DNA from: Fimenecus sp045632525
GTDB lineage: Bacteria > Bacillota > Clostridia > Oscillospirales > Acutalibacteraceae
Direction of reading: 5' to 3'
DNA: 12,242 nt
Assembly: GCA_045632525.1 (NCBI GenBank)
Contig: JAZQWV010000076.1
Span: 1 to 12,242, forward strand
A model generated the notes under the pieces. The model saw only the letters and a program-made list of their open reading frames with translations, searched no databases and had not been told where the DNA came from. Within the stretch, counting starts at the first letter, position 1. Each line of letters opens with the position of its first letter. Positions 1 through 7,894 of this stretch are shown piece after piece. The translations under genes were made by a program, and so were the position numbers.

Positions 1-1069
1 GGCTTGTACCATAAAACAAAGCGTTTAACCCATCTTGAGAAATATCCTTAATTGGTGTTTTGAGAGTAAATCCATATTCATTTCCAAGTGCAGTATAATA
101 CATAGCCGCAATTGAGCCTTTATCCGCTTTACCCCAACCGCTAGCATTAGCAATAGCGCCCTCGCTGATTGAAAGGTTTTTATTAGGGATTACGAGGTCA
201 GGATTAACCTTCATAAAAGTGCCAAGACCAGTACAAGTTGGACAAGCACCATATGGATTATTAAAAGAAAACATTCTTGGTGACAATTCGTCTATACTTA
301 TTCCGTGCTCAGGACAAGCATAATTAAGTGAATATAGATATTCTTTATCACCAATTACATCAATAATTACGTTACCACCTGAATGTGAAGTTGTTGTTTC
401 AATTGAGTCTGCAAGTCTTGTTCTTATTCCTTCTTTAACAACAAGCCTATCAACAATAATATCAATGGTGTGCTTGCAGGTTTTTTGAAGTTTCATATCT
501 TCAACAATTTCAGTAACCTCACCATCAATTCTTGCTCTTACAAAACCTGCTTTTAATGCATTTGCAAGTTCTTTTGTGTGTTCACCCTTTTTACCACGCA
601 CAACTGGTGAAAGAATTTGAAATTTTGTTCCCTCAGGCATAGCCATAATGCTGTCAACAATTTGGTCAACCGTTTGCTGCTTTATTTCTCTATTACAAAT
701 TGGACAATGAGGAATTCCGATTCTCGCATATAAAAGACGTAAATAGTCATAGATTTCCGTCACTGTTCCAACGGTTGAACGAGGATTTTTTGATGTAGTC
801 TTTTGGTCGATTGAAATAGCTGGAGAAAGCCCTTCAATTGACTCTACATTAGGTTTTTCCATCTGACCCAAGAACATTCTTGCATAGGAAGATAATGACT
901 CTATATAACGTCTCTGACCTTCTGCATAAATTGTATCAAAAGCAAGAGAAGATTTACCAGAACCCGAAAGCCCCGTAAAAACAACAAGCTTATCACGAGG
1001 AATTTCAATATCAATATTTTTTAGATTATTTTCTTTTGCACCTTTAATAATAATTTTATCGTGTGTCAT
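1..1069 (-). CDS. uvrA: UvrABC excinuclease subunit A, N-terminal part (cut by window edge)
   Basis: UvrA is the DNA-damage sensing ABC-type ATPase of nucleotide excision repair; as a dimer it loads UvrB onto lesions. The frame is open from the ATG at 1069-1067 to the left edge and gives 356 residues, over a third of the usual ~940. Walker A of the first ATPase half (GLSGSGKS) is at residues 33-40. The family block DTIYAEGQRRYIESLSSYAR follows it. Further on are CPICN, ACPEHG and GACPTCTGLG cysteine motifs; the last two fit the zinc-binding insertions of the first half. A Shine-Dalgarno (CGGAG) lies inside the end of uvrB, six bases upstream. The stop of uvrB and this ATG abut directly (TAAATG), so the two are surely co-transcribed and probably translationally coupled, giving equal control by the LexA box in front of uvrB. 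Nothing looks broken. The identification is firm; only the missing C-terminal part cannot be judged. Confidence 0.97.
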   Translation of the reverse strand, partial: MTHDKIIIKGAKENNLKNIDIEIPRDKLVVFTGLSGSGKSSLAFDTIYAEGQRRYIESLSSYARMFLGQMEKPNVESIEGLSPAISIDQKTTSKNPRSTVGTVTEIYDYLRLLYARIGIPHCPICNREIKQQTVDQIVDSIMAMPEGTKFQILSPVVRGKKGEHTKELANALKAGFVRARIDGEVTEIVEDMKLQKTCKHTIDIIVDRLVVKEGIRTRLADSIETTTSHSGGNVIIDVIGDKEYLYSLNYACPEHGISIDELSPRMFSFNNPYGACPTCTGLGTFMKVNPDLVIPNKNLSISEGAIANASGWGKADKGSIAAMYYTALGNEYGFTLKTPIKDISQDGLNALFYGTS

Positions 1070-3016
1070 TTATTTCTCCGATTTAAGTTTTTCAATTTTA
1101 TCTCTTAAATATGCTGCATGCTCAAACTCAAGAATTTTTGCTGCAGCTTTCATTTCTTCGGTAAGTCTTATAATGAGTTTTTGTTTTTCATCGCGACTCA
1201 TACGCTTTTTAGCTGATTTATCCCGACTAGAAATTTCAAGTATTTCACGAACATCTTTTGTGATTGTCTGTGGAACAATGCCATGCTCTTCATTATAAGC
1301 AATTTGCTTTTCACGACGGCGATATGTTTCTTCAATAGCTCTTTCCATTGATTTTGTAACAGTGTCAGCATACATAATAACTTGTCCGTTGGCATTTCGA
1401 GCGGCACGGCCGATAATCTGCACCAAAGAAGTTTCCGAACGCAAAAAACCTTCTTTATCAGCGTCAAGAATTGCAATAAGTGAAACTTCAGGTATATCAA
1501 GACCTTCACGAAGAAGATTTATACCAACAAGAACATCAAACTCGCCTAATCGTAAATCACGAATTAACTCCATGCGCTCAATAGTATCAATATCATAATG
1601 CATATAACGAACTTTAATGCCGTGTCCGGACAAATAATCCGTCAAGTTCTCTGCCATTTTTTTAGTAAGTGTTGTAACAAGTACACGCTCTTTTTTCTCA
1701 ATGCGAATATTAATTTCTGATATTAAATCGTCAATTTGACCTTCAGTTCCACGAACTGAAATTTCAGGGTCTAAAAGTCCTGTTGGACGAATAACTTGTT
1801 CAGCAGTTTGAACACTTTTTTCATTTTCAAAAGGTCCTGGAGTAGCACTTACAAATATCTTTTGATGTGTTTTGTCATAGAATTCATCAAAAGTAAGCGG
1901 TCTGTTGTCGTAAGCAGATGGTAAACGAAAACCGAAATTTATAAGGCTTTCTTTTCTTGAACGGTCACCACCATACATACCACGAACTTGTGGTAATGTG
2001 ACATGGGATTCATCAACAAACAGCACATAATCGTCAGGAAAATAGTCAAGCAATGTAAATGGTGGTTCGCCAGATTTTCTGCCAGACATAATTGCAGAAT
2101 AATTTTCAATTCCTTTACAGAAACCTGTTTCACGAAGCATTTCCATATCATATTCTGTTCTTTGACGAATTCTTTGAGCTTCAATAAGTTTCCCTTGTTT
2201 TTCAAACTCGGCAACTTGTTTTTCCATTTCATCATTAATTTGTTTTAATGCTTCTTCCATCTTTTCAGGAGAAACAACATAATGTGATGCAGGATAAATT
2301 GCCACATGGGAAACAACATTTTTAACAGCACCAGTTAAAGCGTTGATTTCACTAATTCTATCAATTTCATCGCCAAAAAATTCAACACGAATAGCAGTAT
2401 CATTTGAATAAACAGGGAAAATTTCAACTATATCTCCCCTGACTCTAAACTTATTACGAATAAAGTTAATATCATTTCGCTCATATTGAATCTCAACAAG
2501 TTTCTGTATTAAGTCATCTCGGCTTTTTTCCATTCCGGTACGCAATGAAATGACCATACTTTGATAATCAATTGGGTCACCAAGAGAATAAATACAAGAT
2601 ACACTCGCAACAATGATTACATCTCGTCTTTCTGACAAAGCAGATGTTGCAGAGTGACGCAACTTGTCGATTTCATCATTTATTGCAGAGTCTTTTTCAA
2701 TATAAGTATCTGTATTAGCTATATATGCCTCAGGCTGATAGTAATCATAATAGGATACAAAATATTCAACTGCATTTTCAGGAAAAAACTCTTTAAATTC
2801 TGAACAAAGTTGCCCTGCAAGAGTTTTATTGTGAGCGAGAACCAGCGTAGGTCTGTTAAGTTTGGCGATAATATTAGCCATAGTAAATGTCTTACCGGAG
2901 CCTGTAACACCCAGCAGAGTTTGTTCTTTATATCCCTTATTGACACCATCAACAAGTTTTTCTATCGCTTGTGGTTGGTCACCCGTCGGTTTATAATTAC
3001 TGACTAATTTAAACAT
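1070..3016 (-). CDS. uvrB: UvrABC excinuclease subunit B (DNA helicase-like)
   Basis: UvrB verifies the lesion handed over by UvrA and recruits UvrC for the dual incision. I chose the ATG at 3016, giving 648 residues and starting MFKLVSNYKPTGDQPQAI, because GAGG sits six bases upstream. An in-frame ATG at 3034 would add six residues but has no ribosome site, and it would put the LexA box into the coding part. Domains in order: Walker A GVTGSGKT (36-43); the beta-hairpin that clamps DNA (YYDYYQPEAY, 89-98); the DESH helicase motif II (335-338), followed by the VRGMYGGDRSRKE block; helicase motifs in the second RecA domain (LLREGLDIPEVSLI, QIIGRAARN); and a C-terminal UVR motif (about the last 35 residues) that contacts UvrA/UvrC. 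Length is normal for the family. It is first in a uvrB-uvrA operon, as is common in Firmicutes. Confidence 0.98.
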   Translation of the reverse strand: MFKLVSNYKPTGDQPQAIEKLVDGVNKGYKEQTLLGVTGSGKTFTMANIIAKLNRPTLVLAHNKTLAGQLCSEFKEFFPENAVEYFVSYYDYYQPEAYIANTDTYIEKDSAINDEIDKLRHSATSALSERRDVIIVASVSCIYSLGDPIDYQSMVISLRTGMEKSRDDLIQKLVEIQYERNDINFIRNKFRVRGDIVEIFPVYSNDTAIRVEFFGDEIDRISEINALTGAVKNVVSHVAIYPASHYVVSPEKMEEALKQINDEMEKQVAEFEKQGKLIEAQRIRQRTEYDMEMLRETGFCKGIENYSAIMSGRKSGEPPFTLLDYFPDDYVLFVDESHVTLPQVRGMYGGDRSRKESLINFGFRLPSAYDNRPLTFDEFYDKTHQKIFVSATPGPFENEKSVQTAEQVIRPTGLLDPEISVRGTEGQIDDLISEINIRIEKKERVLVTTLTKKMAENLTDYLSGHGIKVRYMHYDIDTIERMELIRDLRLGEFDVLVGINLLREGLDIPEVSLIAILDADKEGFLRSETSLVQIIGRAARNANGQVIMYADTVTKSMERAIEETYRRREKQIAYNEEHGIVPQTITKDVREILEISSRDKSAKKRMSRDEKQKLIIRLTEEMKAAAKILEFEHAAYLRDKIEKLKSEK

Positions 3017-3027
3017 AAAAGACCTCG

Positions 3028-3041
3028 CGTACATTTGTTCA
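3028..3041 (-). promoter_or_regulatory. LexA/DinR SOS box in front of uvrBA
   Basis: Read on the minus strand, the 14-mer TGAACAAATGTACG fits the Gram-positive SOS box consensus CGAAC-RNRY-GTTYG at 12 of 14 positions. The GAAC half is perfect and the other half is GTAC instead of GTTC. It lies four bases downstream of the -10 hexamer, on the expected transcription start, where bound LexA would block initiation. Seen: sequence and position. Known: LexA represses uvrBA in Bacillus subtilis and relatives. Inferred: that the same holds here. Confidence 0.75.
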
Positions 3042-3045
3042 TAAC

Positions 3046-3074
3046 ATTATACAACATCTAAAAAACTTTATCAA
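3046..3074 (-). promoter_or_regulatory. SigA-type promoter of uvrB-uvrA
   Basis: On the minus strand TTGATA (3074-3069) and a perfect TATAAT (3051-3046) are separated by 17 bases. Initiation would fall near 3039-3040, giving a leader of about 23 bases before the uvrB ATG. The LexA box begins just downstream of the -10. Confidence 0.8.
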
Positions 3075-3121
3075 CATTATCATAAAAAATATTGCATAAA
3101 AATCATTTAGGAGTGATTTTT

Positions 3122-3706
3122 ATGATGAATTATATTTGGATTTCAATAATATTCTTTTCGATTATTATTTCTCTATTCAACGGAACAATAAATGAAGTTT
3201 CAAACAGCATTCTTACAAGTGGTAATACAGCAGTTGAACTTTGTTTTTCGCTATTGGGTACTTTTTGTCTTTGGAATGGAGTTATGAATGTGGCTGAAAA
3301 GTCAGGTTTATCACAAATACTTTCAAAAATTATGTCCCCTATACTTTGCAAACTTTTTAAAGGACTCGATAGAAATAGTGATGCAATTATGCCTATAAGT
3401 CTGAATATAACTTCAAATCTTTTAGGATTATCCAATGCAGCGACACCAATTGGAATAGAAGCAATGAAAAAATTATCAAAAGATAATGCAAAAAAAGAAA
3501 TAGCTAGTAATAATATGGTACTTTTTGTTGTTATGAATTCAGCAGCATTACGACTTATTCCTACGACTGTTGCTGCCATTCGTTCAAACCACAATTCAAT
3601 AAATCCTTTAGAAATAATTCTGCCAGCAATTGTTACTTCGGTTTGTGCTTTAACTGTTGGTATAACAATGGTAAAAATTCTTGAAAGGTTCTTTAAATAT
3701 GAATAA
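3122..3706 (+). CDS. spmA: Spore maturation protein A (Gate-domain membrane protein)
   Basis: SpmA and SpmB act together in late spore maturation; in Bacillus subtilis their loss hinders core dehydration and lowers spore heat resistance. They carry the nucleoside-recognition (Gate) fold of transporter-like membrane proteins, but the substrate is unknown. The ATG at 3122 is preceded by GGAG at 3110-3113 and gives 194 residues, close to the usual length; a longer TTG-started version (3092) has no ribosome site. Visible parts: a first hydrophobic helix (WISIIFFSIIISLF, about 4-18), a second (ELCFSLLGTFCLWNGVM), the Gate core with NITSNLLGLSNAATPIGIEAMKKL, the NNMVLFVVMNSAALRLIP block, and a last helix near the C terminus. 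It overlaps spmB by 8 bases, so they form one operon. No good SigA promoter is visible in front; a sporulation sigma factor would fit, but I could not make out a clear site. Confidence 0.92.
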   Translation: MMNYIWISIIFFSIIISLFNGTINEVSNSILTSGNTAVELCFSLLGTFCLWNGVMNVAEKSGLSQILSKIMSPILCKLFKGLDRNSDAIMPISLNITSNLLGLSNAATPIGIEAMKKLSKDNAKKEIASNNMVLFVVMNSAALRLIPTTVAAIRSNHNSINPLEIILPAIVTSVCALTVGITMVKILERFFKYE

Positions 3707-4220
3707 TATTTCTAATTATATTTTGCCGATTTTTCTATTAATAATTATTGAATTTGGGTTTTATAAAAAAATTGATGTTTTCGGAACTTTTGTTGATGGT
3801 GCCAAAAAAGGATTTGATGTTTTTCTATCAATCCTTCCATCTCTTACAGCATTATTTTTAGCTGTACAGGTGTTAAAGTCATCACAAGGGATAGATATAT
3901 TAACAAAGTTACTCACACCTATTGCAAACTTACTCAAAATTCCCGCAGAAACACTTCCGTTATGTATTCTGTCACCAATTTCAGGTGGAGGTTCACTAAC
4001 CGTTTTTGAGTCAATTATAAGCGAATATGGGGCTGATTCATATATTGGCAGAGTCGCATCAGTAATGATGGGTTCAACAGAAACTACTTTTTATGCAATA
4101 GCTGTTTACTTTGGCGCTGTCGGAGTAAAAAAAATTCGGCACACAGCTTTTTGTTCACTGTGCGCCGATTTAACTAGTTTTATTTTAGCAGGATTTTTTG
4201 TCCGACTATTATTTTATTAA
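3699..4220 (+). CDS. spmB: Spore maturation protein B (Gate-domain membrane protein)
   Basis: Partner of SpmA in spore maturation. The ATG at 3699 lies inside the last codons of spmA, with GAAAGG ten bases upstream, giving 173 residues, typical for the family; a TTG at 3681 would add six residues with no benefit. Visible: an N-terminal membrane helix (YILPIFLLIIIEFGFY), the GAKKGFDVFLSILPSLTALFLAVQVL block, the LCILSPISGGGSLTVFESI turn and the GSTETTFYAIAVYFGAVGVKK signature of SpmB, and a C-terminal hydrophobic helix. The last 12 bases overlap the 3' end of gpmI on the other strand. Codons for VKKIRHTAFCSLCADL at 4124-4170 contain, on the opposite strand, a terminator for the glycolytic operon, so this stretch is constrained on both strands. 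Confidence 0.93.
   Translation: MNNISNYILPIFLLIIIEFGFYKKIDVFGTFVDGAKKGFDVFLSILPSLTALFLAVQVLKSSQGIDILTKLLTPIANLLKIPAETLPLCILSPISGGGSLTVFESIISEYGADSYIGRVASVMMGSTETTFYAIAVYFGAVGVKKIRHTAFCSLCADLTSFILAGFFVRLLFY
4127..4168 (-). terminator. Intrinsic terminator of pgk-tpiA-gpmI, inside spmB
   Basis: On the minus strand an 11-bp stem (TCGGCGCACAG with CTGTGTGCCGA, one G-U pair) spans 4168-4158 and 4146-4136, with an 11-base loop. One A follows, then eight consecutive T (4134-4127). It lies about 40 bases past the gpmI stop codon. On the plus strand only TTT follows the stem, so it should act mainly on leftward transcripts. It lies wholly within the spmB coding sequence. Confidence 0.85.
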
Positions 4221-5738
4221 AGATTCGCCATCCATTTCAGCTGGTTGTTCCAAACCTAACATTTTAAGCATTGTTGGTGCGATATCGCAAAGTTTACCAC
4301 CTTCGCGAAGCTCGCAAGGATAATCAGCAACAATAAATGGTACGGGGAAAGTTGTATGAGCTGTAAATGGAGAACCATCATCTTCATACATCTTATCTGC
4401 GTTACCATGGTCAGCTGTAATAAGCAATGCGCCACCCATTTCATGAACTGCTTCATAGAGTGTGCCTACGCAAGTATCAACCGCTTCAACCGCGTCAACT
4501 GCAGCTTGGAACACACCTGTATGACCAACCATATCGCAGTTTGCAAAGTTCAAGATGATTACATCATATTTTCCACTTCTTACTGCTTCGTTAACCTTTT
4601 CAGAAACTTCATAAGCACTCATTTCTGGTTTAAGGTCATAAGTTGTAACTTTTGGTGAATTAACAAGAATTCTATCTTCACCATCATATTGCGCTTCAAC
4701 GCCACCGTTAAAGAAGAAAGTTACATGAGCATATTTTTCAGTTTCAGCAATTCTCAACTGTGAAAGGCCTTTATCTGCAAGATATTCACCAAGAGTATTT
4801 GTAAGAGACTGTGGTTTGAATGCAACATCAACATTTGGCATTGTTGCATCATATTGAGTCATACATACATAATAGACTGGGAAGAATTCTCTATCAAAGC
4901 CATTGAAATCAGGGTCAACAAATGTTCTTGTGATTTCTCTTGCGCGGTCAGGACGGAAGTTAAAGAATACAACGCTGTCATTCTTTGAAATTCTGCCTTC
5001 GTTTTCAAGACATACTGTTGGTTCAATGAACTCGTCAGTAATATTCTTGCCATCAGCATCAACTTTTGAATAGCTTTCTTCAACAGCTTTTACAGGGTCA
5101 GCAGCAAAAATGCCTTCTCCCTTAACAAAAGCGTTATAAGCAAGAACAACGCGTTCCCAACGGTTATCTCTATCCATAGCATAGAAACGGCCAACAACAG
5201 TTGCAATCTTACCTACACCAATTTCATTAAGTTTAGCCTGAGCATCAGCAAGGAAATCTTTACCACTTGTTGGTGGAACATCACGACCATCCATGATGCA
5301 ATGAAGATAAACTTTGTCGAGTCCCATTTTCTTTGCAAGTTCAACAATAGCCCAAATGTGACTGTTATGTGAGTGAACACCACCATCGCTCATAAGACCC
5401 ATAAGGTGAAGTGATGTGCCATTATCGATAGCATTTTGAACAGCTTTTACCATTGCTTCATTATTGAAGAAATCGCCGTCTTTAATTGATTTTGTGATTC
5501 TTGTAAGTTCCTGATAAACAACACGACCAGCGCCGATATTTGTGTGACCAACTTCAGAGTTGCCCATCTGCCCATCTGGAAGACCAACATCCATACCAGA
5601 TGCACCAATATAAGTCATTGGAAAATCAGCCATAAGTCTATCAAGATTTGGAGTTTTTGCAGTAACAATAGCGTTACCATAATCAGATGGATTTTTTCCA
5701 AAACCATCCATAATACATAAAACTAAAGGTTTTTTCAT
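4209..5738 (-). CDS. gpmI: 2,3-bisphosphoglycerate-independent phosphoglycerate mutase
   Basis: Interconverts 3- and 2-phosphoglycerate in lower glycolysis, using two metal ions (usually manganese) and a phosphoserine intermediate. The ATG at 5738, just after GGGTGA (which pairs with the GGTGA part of the anti-Shine-Dalgarno), gives 509 residues, the normal length. A GTG at 5747 would add only MNR and would use up the ribosome site. Motifs: IMDGFG (metal-binding D11), MGNSEVGH with catalytic S61, VHSHNSHIWA (H122), GRDVPPTSG, FFNFRPDRAREITR, and the C-terminal metal site TADHGNADKM followed by HTTFPVPF. It is the third gene of pgk-tpiA-gpmI, 17 bases after tpiA. Its 3' end overlaps spmB by 12 bases. 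Confidence 0.98.
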   Translation of the reverse strand: MKKPLVLCIMDGFGKNPSDYGNAIVTAKTPNLDRLMADFPMTYIGASGMDVGLPDGQMGNSEVGHTNIGAGRVVYQELTRITKSIKDGDFFNNEAMVKAVQNAIDNGTSLHLMGLMSDGGVHSHNSHIWAIVELAKKMGLDKVYLHCIMDGRDVPPTSGKDFLADAQAKLNEIGVGKIATVVGRFYAMDRDNRWERVVLAYNAFVKGEGIFAADPVKAVEESYSKVDADGKNITDEFIEPTVCLENEGRISKNDSVVFFNFRPDRAREITRTFVDPDFNGFDREFFPVYYVCMTQYDATMPNVDVAFKPQSLTNTLGEYLADKGLSQLRIAETEKYAHVTFFFNGGVEAQYDGEDRILVNSPKVTTYDLKPEMSAYEVSEKVNEAVRSGKYDVIILNFANCDMVGHTGVFQAAVDAVEAVDTCVGTLYEAVHEMGGALLITADHGNADKMYEDDGSPFTAHTTFPVPFIVADYPCELREGGKLCDIAPTMLKMLGLEQPAEMDGESLIK

Positions 5739-5755
5739 TCTATTCACCCGTTTAA

Positions 5756-6523
5756 TTATTTTGAAGCTGCAGCAACAATCTTTGAAAAGTCAACTGCTTT
5801 AAGTGAAGCGCCACCAATGAGACCACCGTCAACATTGATTTTTGCAACAAGTTCATCAGCGTTAGCAGCATTCATTGAACCGCCGTACTGAACTGTAACT
5901 GTTTCAGCAACATCAGCTCCATAAGCTTCAGCAATAGCTGCACGAACATAGCCGTTGCCTTCGTCTGCTTGGTCAGCAGTAGCAGTAACACCTGTGCCGA
6001 TAGCCCAAACTGGTTCATAAGCAATAATTACATCTTTAAGCTGTTCTTTTGTTACATTTGTAAGAGCCATCTTTGTCTGGAACTTAAGAAGTGTTTCTGT
6101 GTAACCAAGTTCTCTTTGTTCAAGTGTTTCACCAACGCAGATGATTGCTTTAAGACCTGCATTAAGAGCAGCAAGTGAACGAAGGTTAACTGTCTGGTCT
6201 GTTTCACCGAAGTACTGTCTTCTCTCACTGTGACCAATTACAACATATTCAACGCCTGCTTCTTTAAGCATATCAGCTGAAATTTCACCTGTATAAGCAC
6301 CTGATGCTTTGAAGTGAACATTTTCAGCACCGATTTTAATGTTTGAACCTTTTGCTGCTTCAACTGCTGCAGGGATATCGATAAATGGTACACAAAGTAC
6401 AACATCACAATCTGCACCTGCTACAAGTGGTTTCATTTCTTCAATAAGAGCTTTTGCCTGAGATGGTGTATTATTCATTTTCCAGTTACCTGCGATAACT
6501 GCTCTGCGAAGTTCTTTTTTCAT
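5756..6523 (-). CDS. tpiA: Triosephosphate isomerase
   Basis: Cytoplasmic (beta/alpha)8-barrel enzyme that interconverts dihydroxyacetone phosphate and glyceraldehyde 3-phosphate. It has 255 residues, normal length. Catalytic residues are all present: N13 and K15 in AGNWKMN, H98 in VIGHSERR, and E170 in AYEPVWAIGTG. The flexible lid (AIGTGVTAT) and the phosphate-binding YGGSMNAAN and GLIGGASL loops follow. The start is fixed by AAGGAG ten bases upstream. It sits 65 bases after pgk, separated by a hairpin, and 17 bases before gpmI. Confidence 0.98.
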   Translation of the reverse strand: MKKELRRAVIAGNWKMNNTPSQAKALIEEMKPLVAGADCDVVLCVPFIDIPAAVEAAKGSNIKIGAENVHFKASGAYTGEISADMLKEAGVEYVVIGHSERRQYFGETDQTVNLRSLAALNAGLKAIICVGETLEQRELGYTETLLKFQTKMALTNVTKEQLKDVIIAYEPVWAIGTGVTATADQADEGNGYVRAAIAEAYGADVAETVTVQYGGSMNAANADELVAKINVDGGLIGGASLKAVDFSKIVAAASK

Positions 6524-6550
6524 AATTTATTTACTCCTTATCATAAATTG

Positions 6551-6574
6551 TGGGAGAACCGCAAAGTTCTCCCA
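6551..6574 (-). promoter_or_regulatory. Intercistronic hairpin between pgk and tpiA
   Basis: A perfect 9-bp stem (TGGGAGAAC with GTTCTCCCA) with a six-base loop fills much of the 65-base gap. No T-run follows on either strand, so it is not a classical terminator. It is more likely an mRNA processing or stabilising element setting the ratio of pgk to tpiA-gpmI messages, or a weak attenuator. The role is inferred; the hairpin is plain. Confidence 0.6.
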
Positions 6575-6588
6575 TAAAAATATTCAAA

Positions 6589-7782
6589 TTATTTCTCGTT
6601 GAGAGCTGCGATACCTGGAAGTTCTTTACCTTCAAGATATTCAAGAGATGCACCGCCACCTGTTGAGATGTGTGACATCTTATCAGCAAAACCAAGCTTC
6701 TGAATAGCAGCAGCTGAGTCGCCACCACCGATGATTGAAATTGCATCACTTTCAGCAATTGCTGTTGCAACTGCAATTGTGCCTGATGCAAAGTTTTCCC
6801 ATTCAGAAACGCCCATAGGACCATTCCAGATAACTGTACCAGCATCTTTAACTGCATCAGCAAAAATAGCCTGTGTCTTAGGACCGATATCAAGACCCAT
6901 CCAACCTTCTGGAATCTTATTTGAATCAACTACCATTGCTTCTGTATCAGGAGCATATTCCTTACCAACTTTGTTGTCAACAGGAATAAGGAATTTAACG
7001 CCTTTTTCTTCAGCTTTCTTCATCATTTCAGCTGCAAGTTCAACTTTATCAGCTTCAAGAAGTGATGTGCCGATTTCGTAGCCGAGTGATTTCATAAATG
7101 TGTATGCCATACCACCACCGATGATAAGTGTGTCACACTTGTCAATAAGGTTTGTGATAACGCCGATTTTATCAGAAACTTTTGCACCACCAAGGATAGC
7201 AACAAGAGGTCTCTTTGGATTTTCAAGAGCACCACCGATGAACTCGATTTCTTTCTGGATAAGGTAACCACAAGCTGCAGGAAGGTGGTCTGCTACACCT
7301 GTTGTTGAAGAGTGAGCTCTGTGAGCTGAACCGAAAGCGTCGTTAACATAAAGTTCAGCAAGGTCAGCAAACTTCTTGCTGAGTTCTGGGTCGTTCTTTG
7401 TTTCGCCTTTTTCATAACGAACATTTTCAAGGAGAAGAACTTCGCCATCTTTAAGGTCAGCTGCGAGTGCCTGTGCACTTTCGCCAACAACGTCTTTTGC
7501 CATTTTAACTTCTTGACCAAGAAGTTCAGAAAGTCTTGCAGCAACAGGAGCAAGTGAGAATTCTGGAACTACTTCACCCTTTGGACGACCAAGGTGTGAG
7601 CAAAGAATAACTTTTGCACCATTTGCAATAAGATATTTGATTGTTGGTAATGAAGCAACAATTCTCTTGTCACTTGTAATTACACCGTTTTCCATTTTTA
7701 CGTTGAAGTCGCAACGAACAAGAACTTTCTTGCCAGCTACCTGTAAATCTTCAACAGTCTTTTTGTTTAATGCACTGCTCAT
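6589..7782 (-). CDS. pgk: Phosphoglycerate kinase
   Basis: Transfers the acyl phosphate of 1,3-bisphosphoglycerate to ADP, the first ATP-yielding step of glycolysis; cytoplasmic. It has 397 residues, usual length. Motifs: the signature VLVRCDFNV (20-28), SHLGRPKG (62-69, phosphoglycerate binding), NDAFGSAHRAHSS (147-159), GGAKVSDK (198-205, nucleotide side), VIWNGPMGVSEWENF, and GGGDSAAA (352-359) with ISTGGGASLEYLEG at the end. The ATG at 7782 has AAAGGATG ten bases upstream, and a good promoter lies about 50 bases before it. It is first in pgk-tpiA-gpmI. gapA, often placed upstream of pgk, is not in the window; the upstream genes are a hydrolase and a WYL regulator. Confidence 0.98.
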   Translation of the reverse strand: MSSALNKKTVEDLQVAGKKVLVRCDFNVKMENGVITSDKRIVASLPTIKYLIANGAKVILCSHLGRPKGEVVPEFSLAPVAARLSELLGQEVKMAKDVVGESAQALAADLKDGEVLLLENVRYEKGETKNDPELSKKFADLAELYVNDAFGSAHRAHSSTTGVADHLPAACGYLIQKEIEFIGGALENPKRPLVAILGGAKVSDKIGVITNLIDKCDTLIIGGGMAYTFMKSLGYEIGTSLLEADKVELAAEMMKKAEEKGVKFLIPVDNKVGKEYAPDTEAMVVDSNKIPEGWMGLDIGPKTQAIFADAVKDAGTVIWNGPMGVSEWENFASGTIAVATAIAESDAISIIGGGDSAAAIQKLGFADKMSHISTGGGASLEYLEGKELPGIAALNEK

Positions 7783-7831
7783 TTAAAATACATCCTTTCA
7801 AAAGAAATAATTTATAAATTTAACCTTTAAT

Positions 7832-7860
7832 ATTTTATACTAAATCTGCTTGTATTTCAA
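7832..7860 (-). promoter_or_regulatory. SigA-type promoter of the pgk operon
   Basis: On the minus strand TTGAAA (7860-7855) and TAAAAT (7837-7832) are spaced by 17 bases, leaving a leader of roughly 40 bases to the pgk ATG. The 112-base gap between the WYL gene and pgk shows no convincing terminator. Read-through from the upstream operon is therefore possible in addition to this promoter. Confidence 0.7.
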
Positions 7861-7894
7861 GAGAAATAATCATATTTGTTAAAACTTTATCATT

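Noticed and set aside
1198..2955. Several shorter frames on both strands within uvrB (and similar ones within gpmI, tpiA, pgk and the hydrolase)
   Set aside because: They are shadows of the real genes, without ribosome sites or recognisable motifs.
3017..3034. uvrB start at the ATG at 3034
   Set aside because: No Shine-Dalgarno. The ATG at 3016 has GAGG at good distance and matches the usual UvrB N terminus; the LexA box would otherwise overlap the coding sequence.
3092..3121. TTG-started extension of spmA
   Set aside because: GGAG at 3110-3113 points to the ATG at 3122, and the extra ten residues are not membrane-like as the family would need.
3075..3121. Sporulation SigE promoter for spmAB
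   Set aside because: CATAAA-like motifs occur (around 3081 and 3095) but no -35 partner at proper spacing is convincing in this AT-rich stretch.
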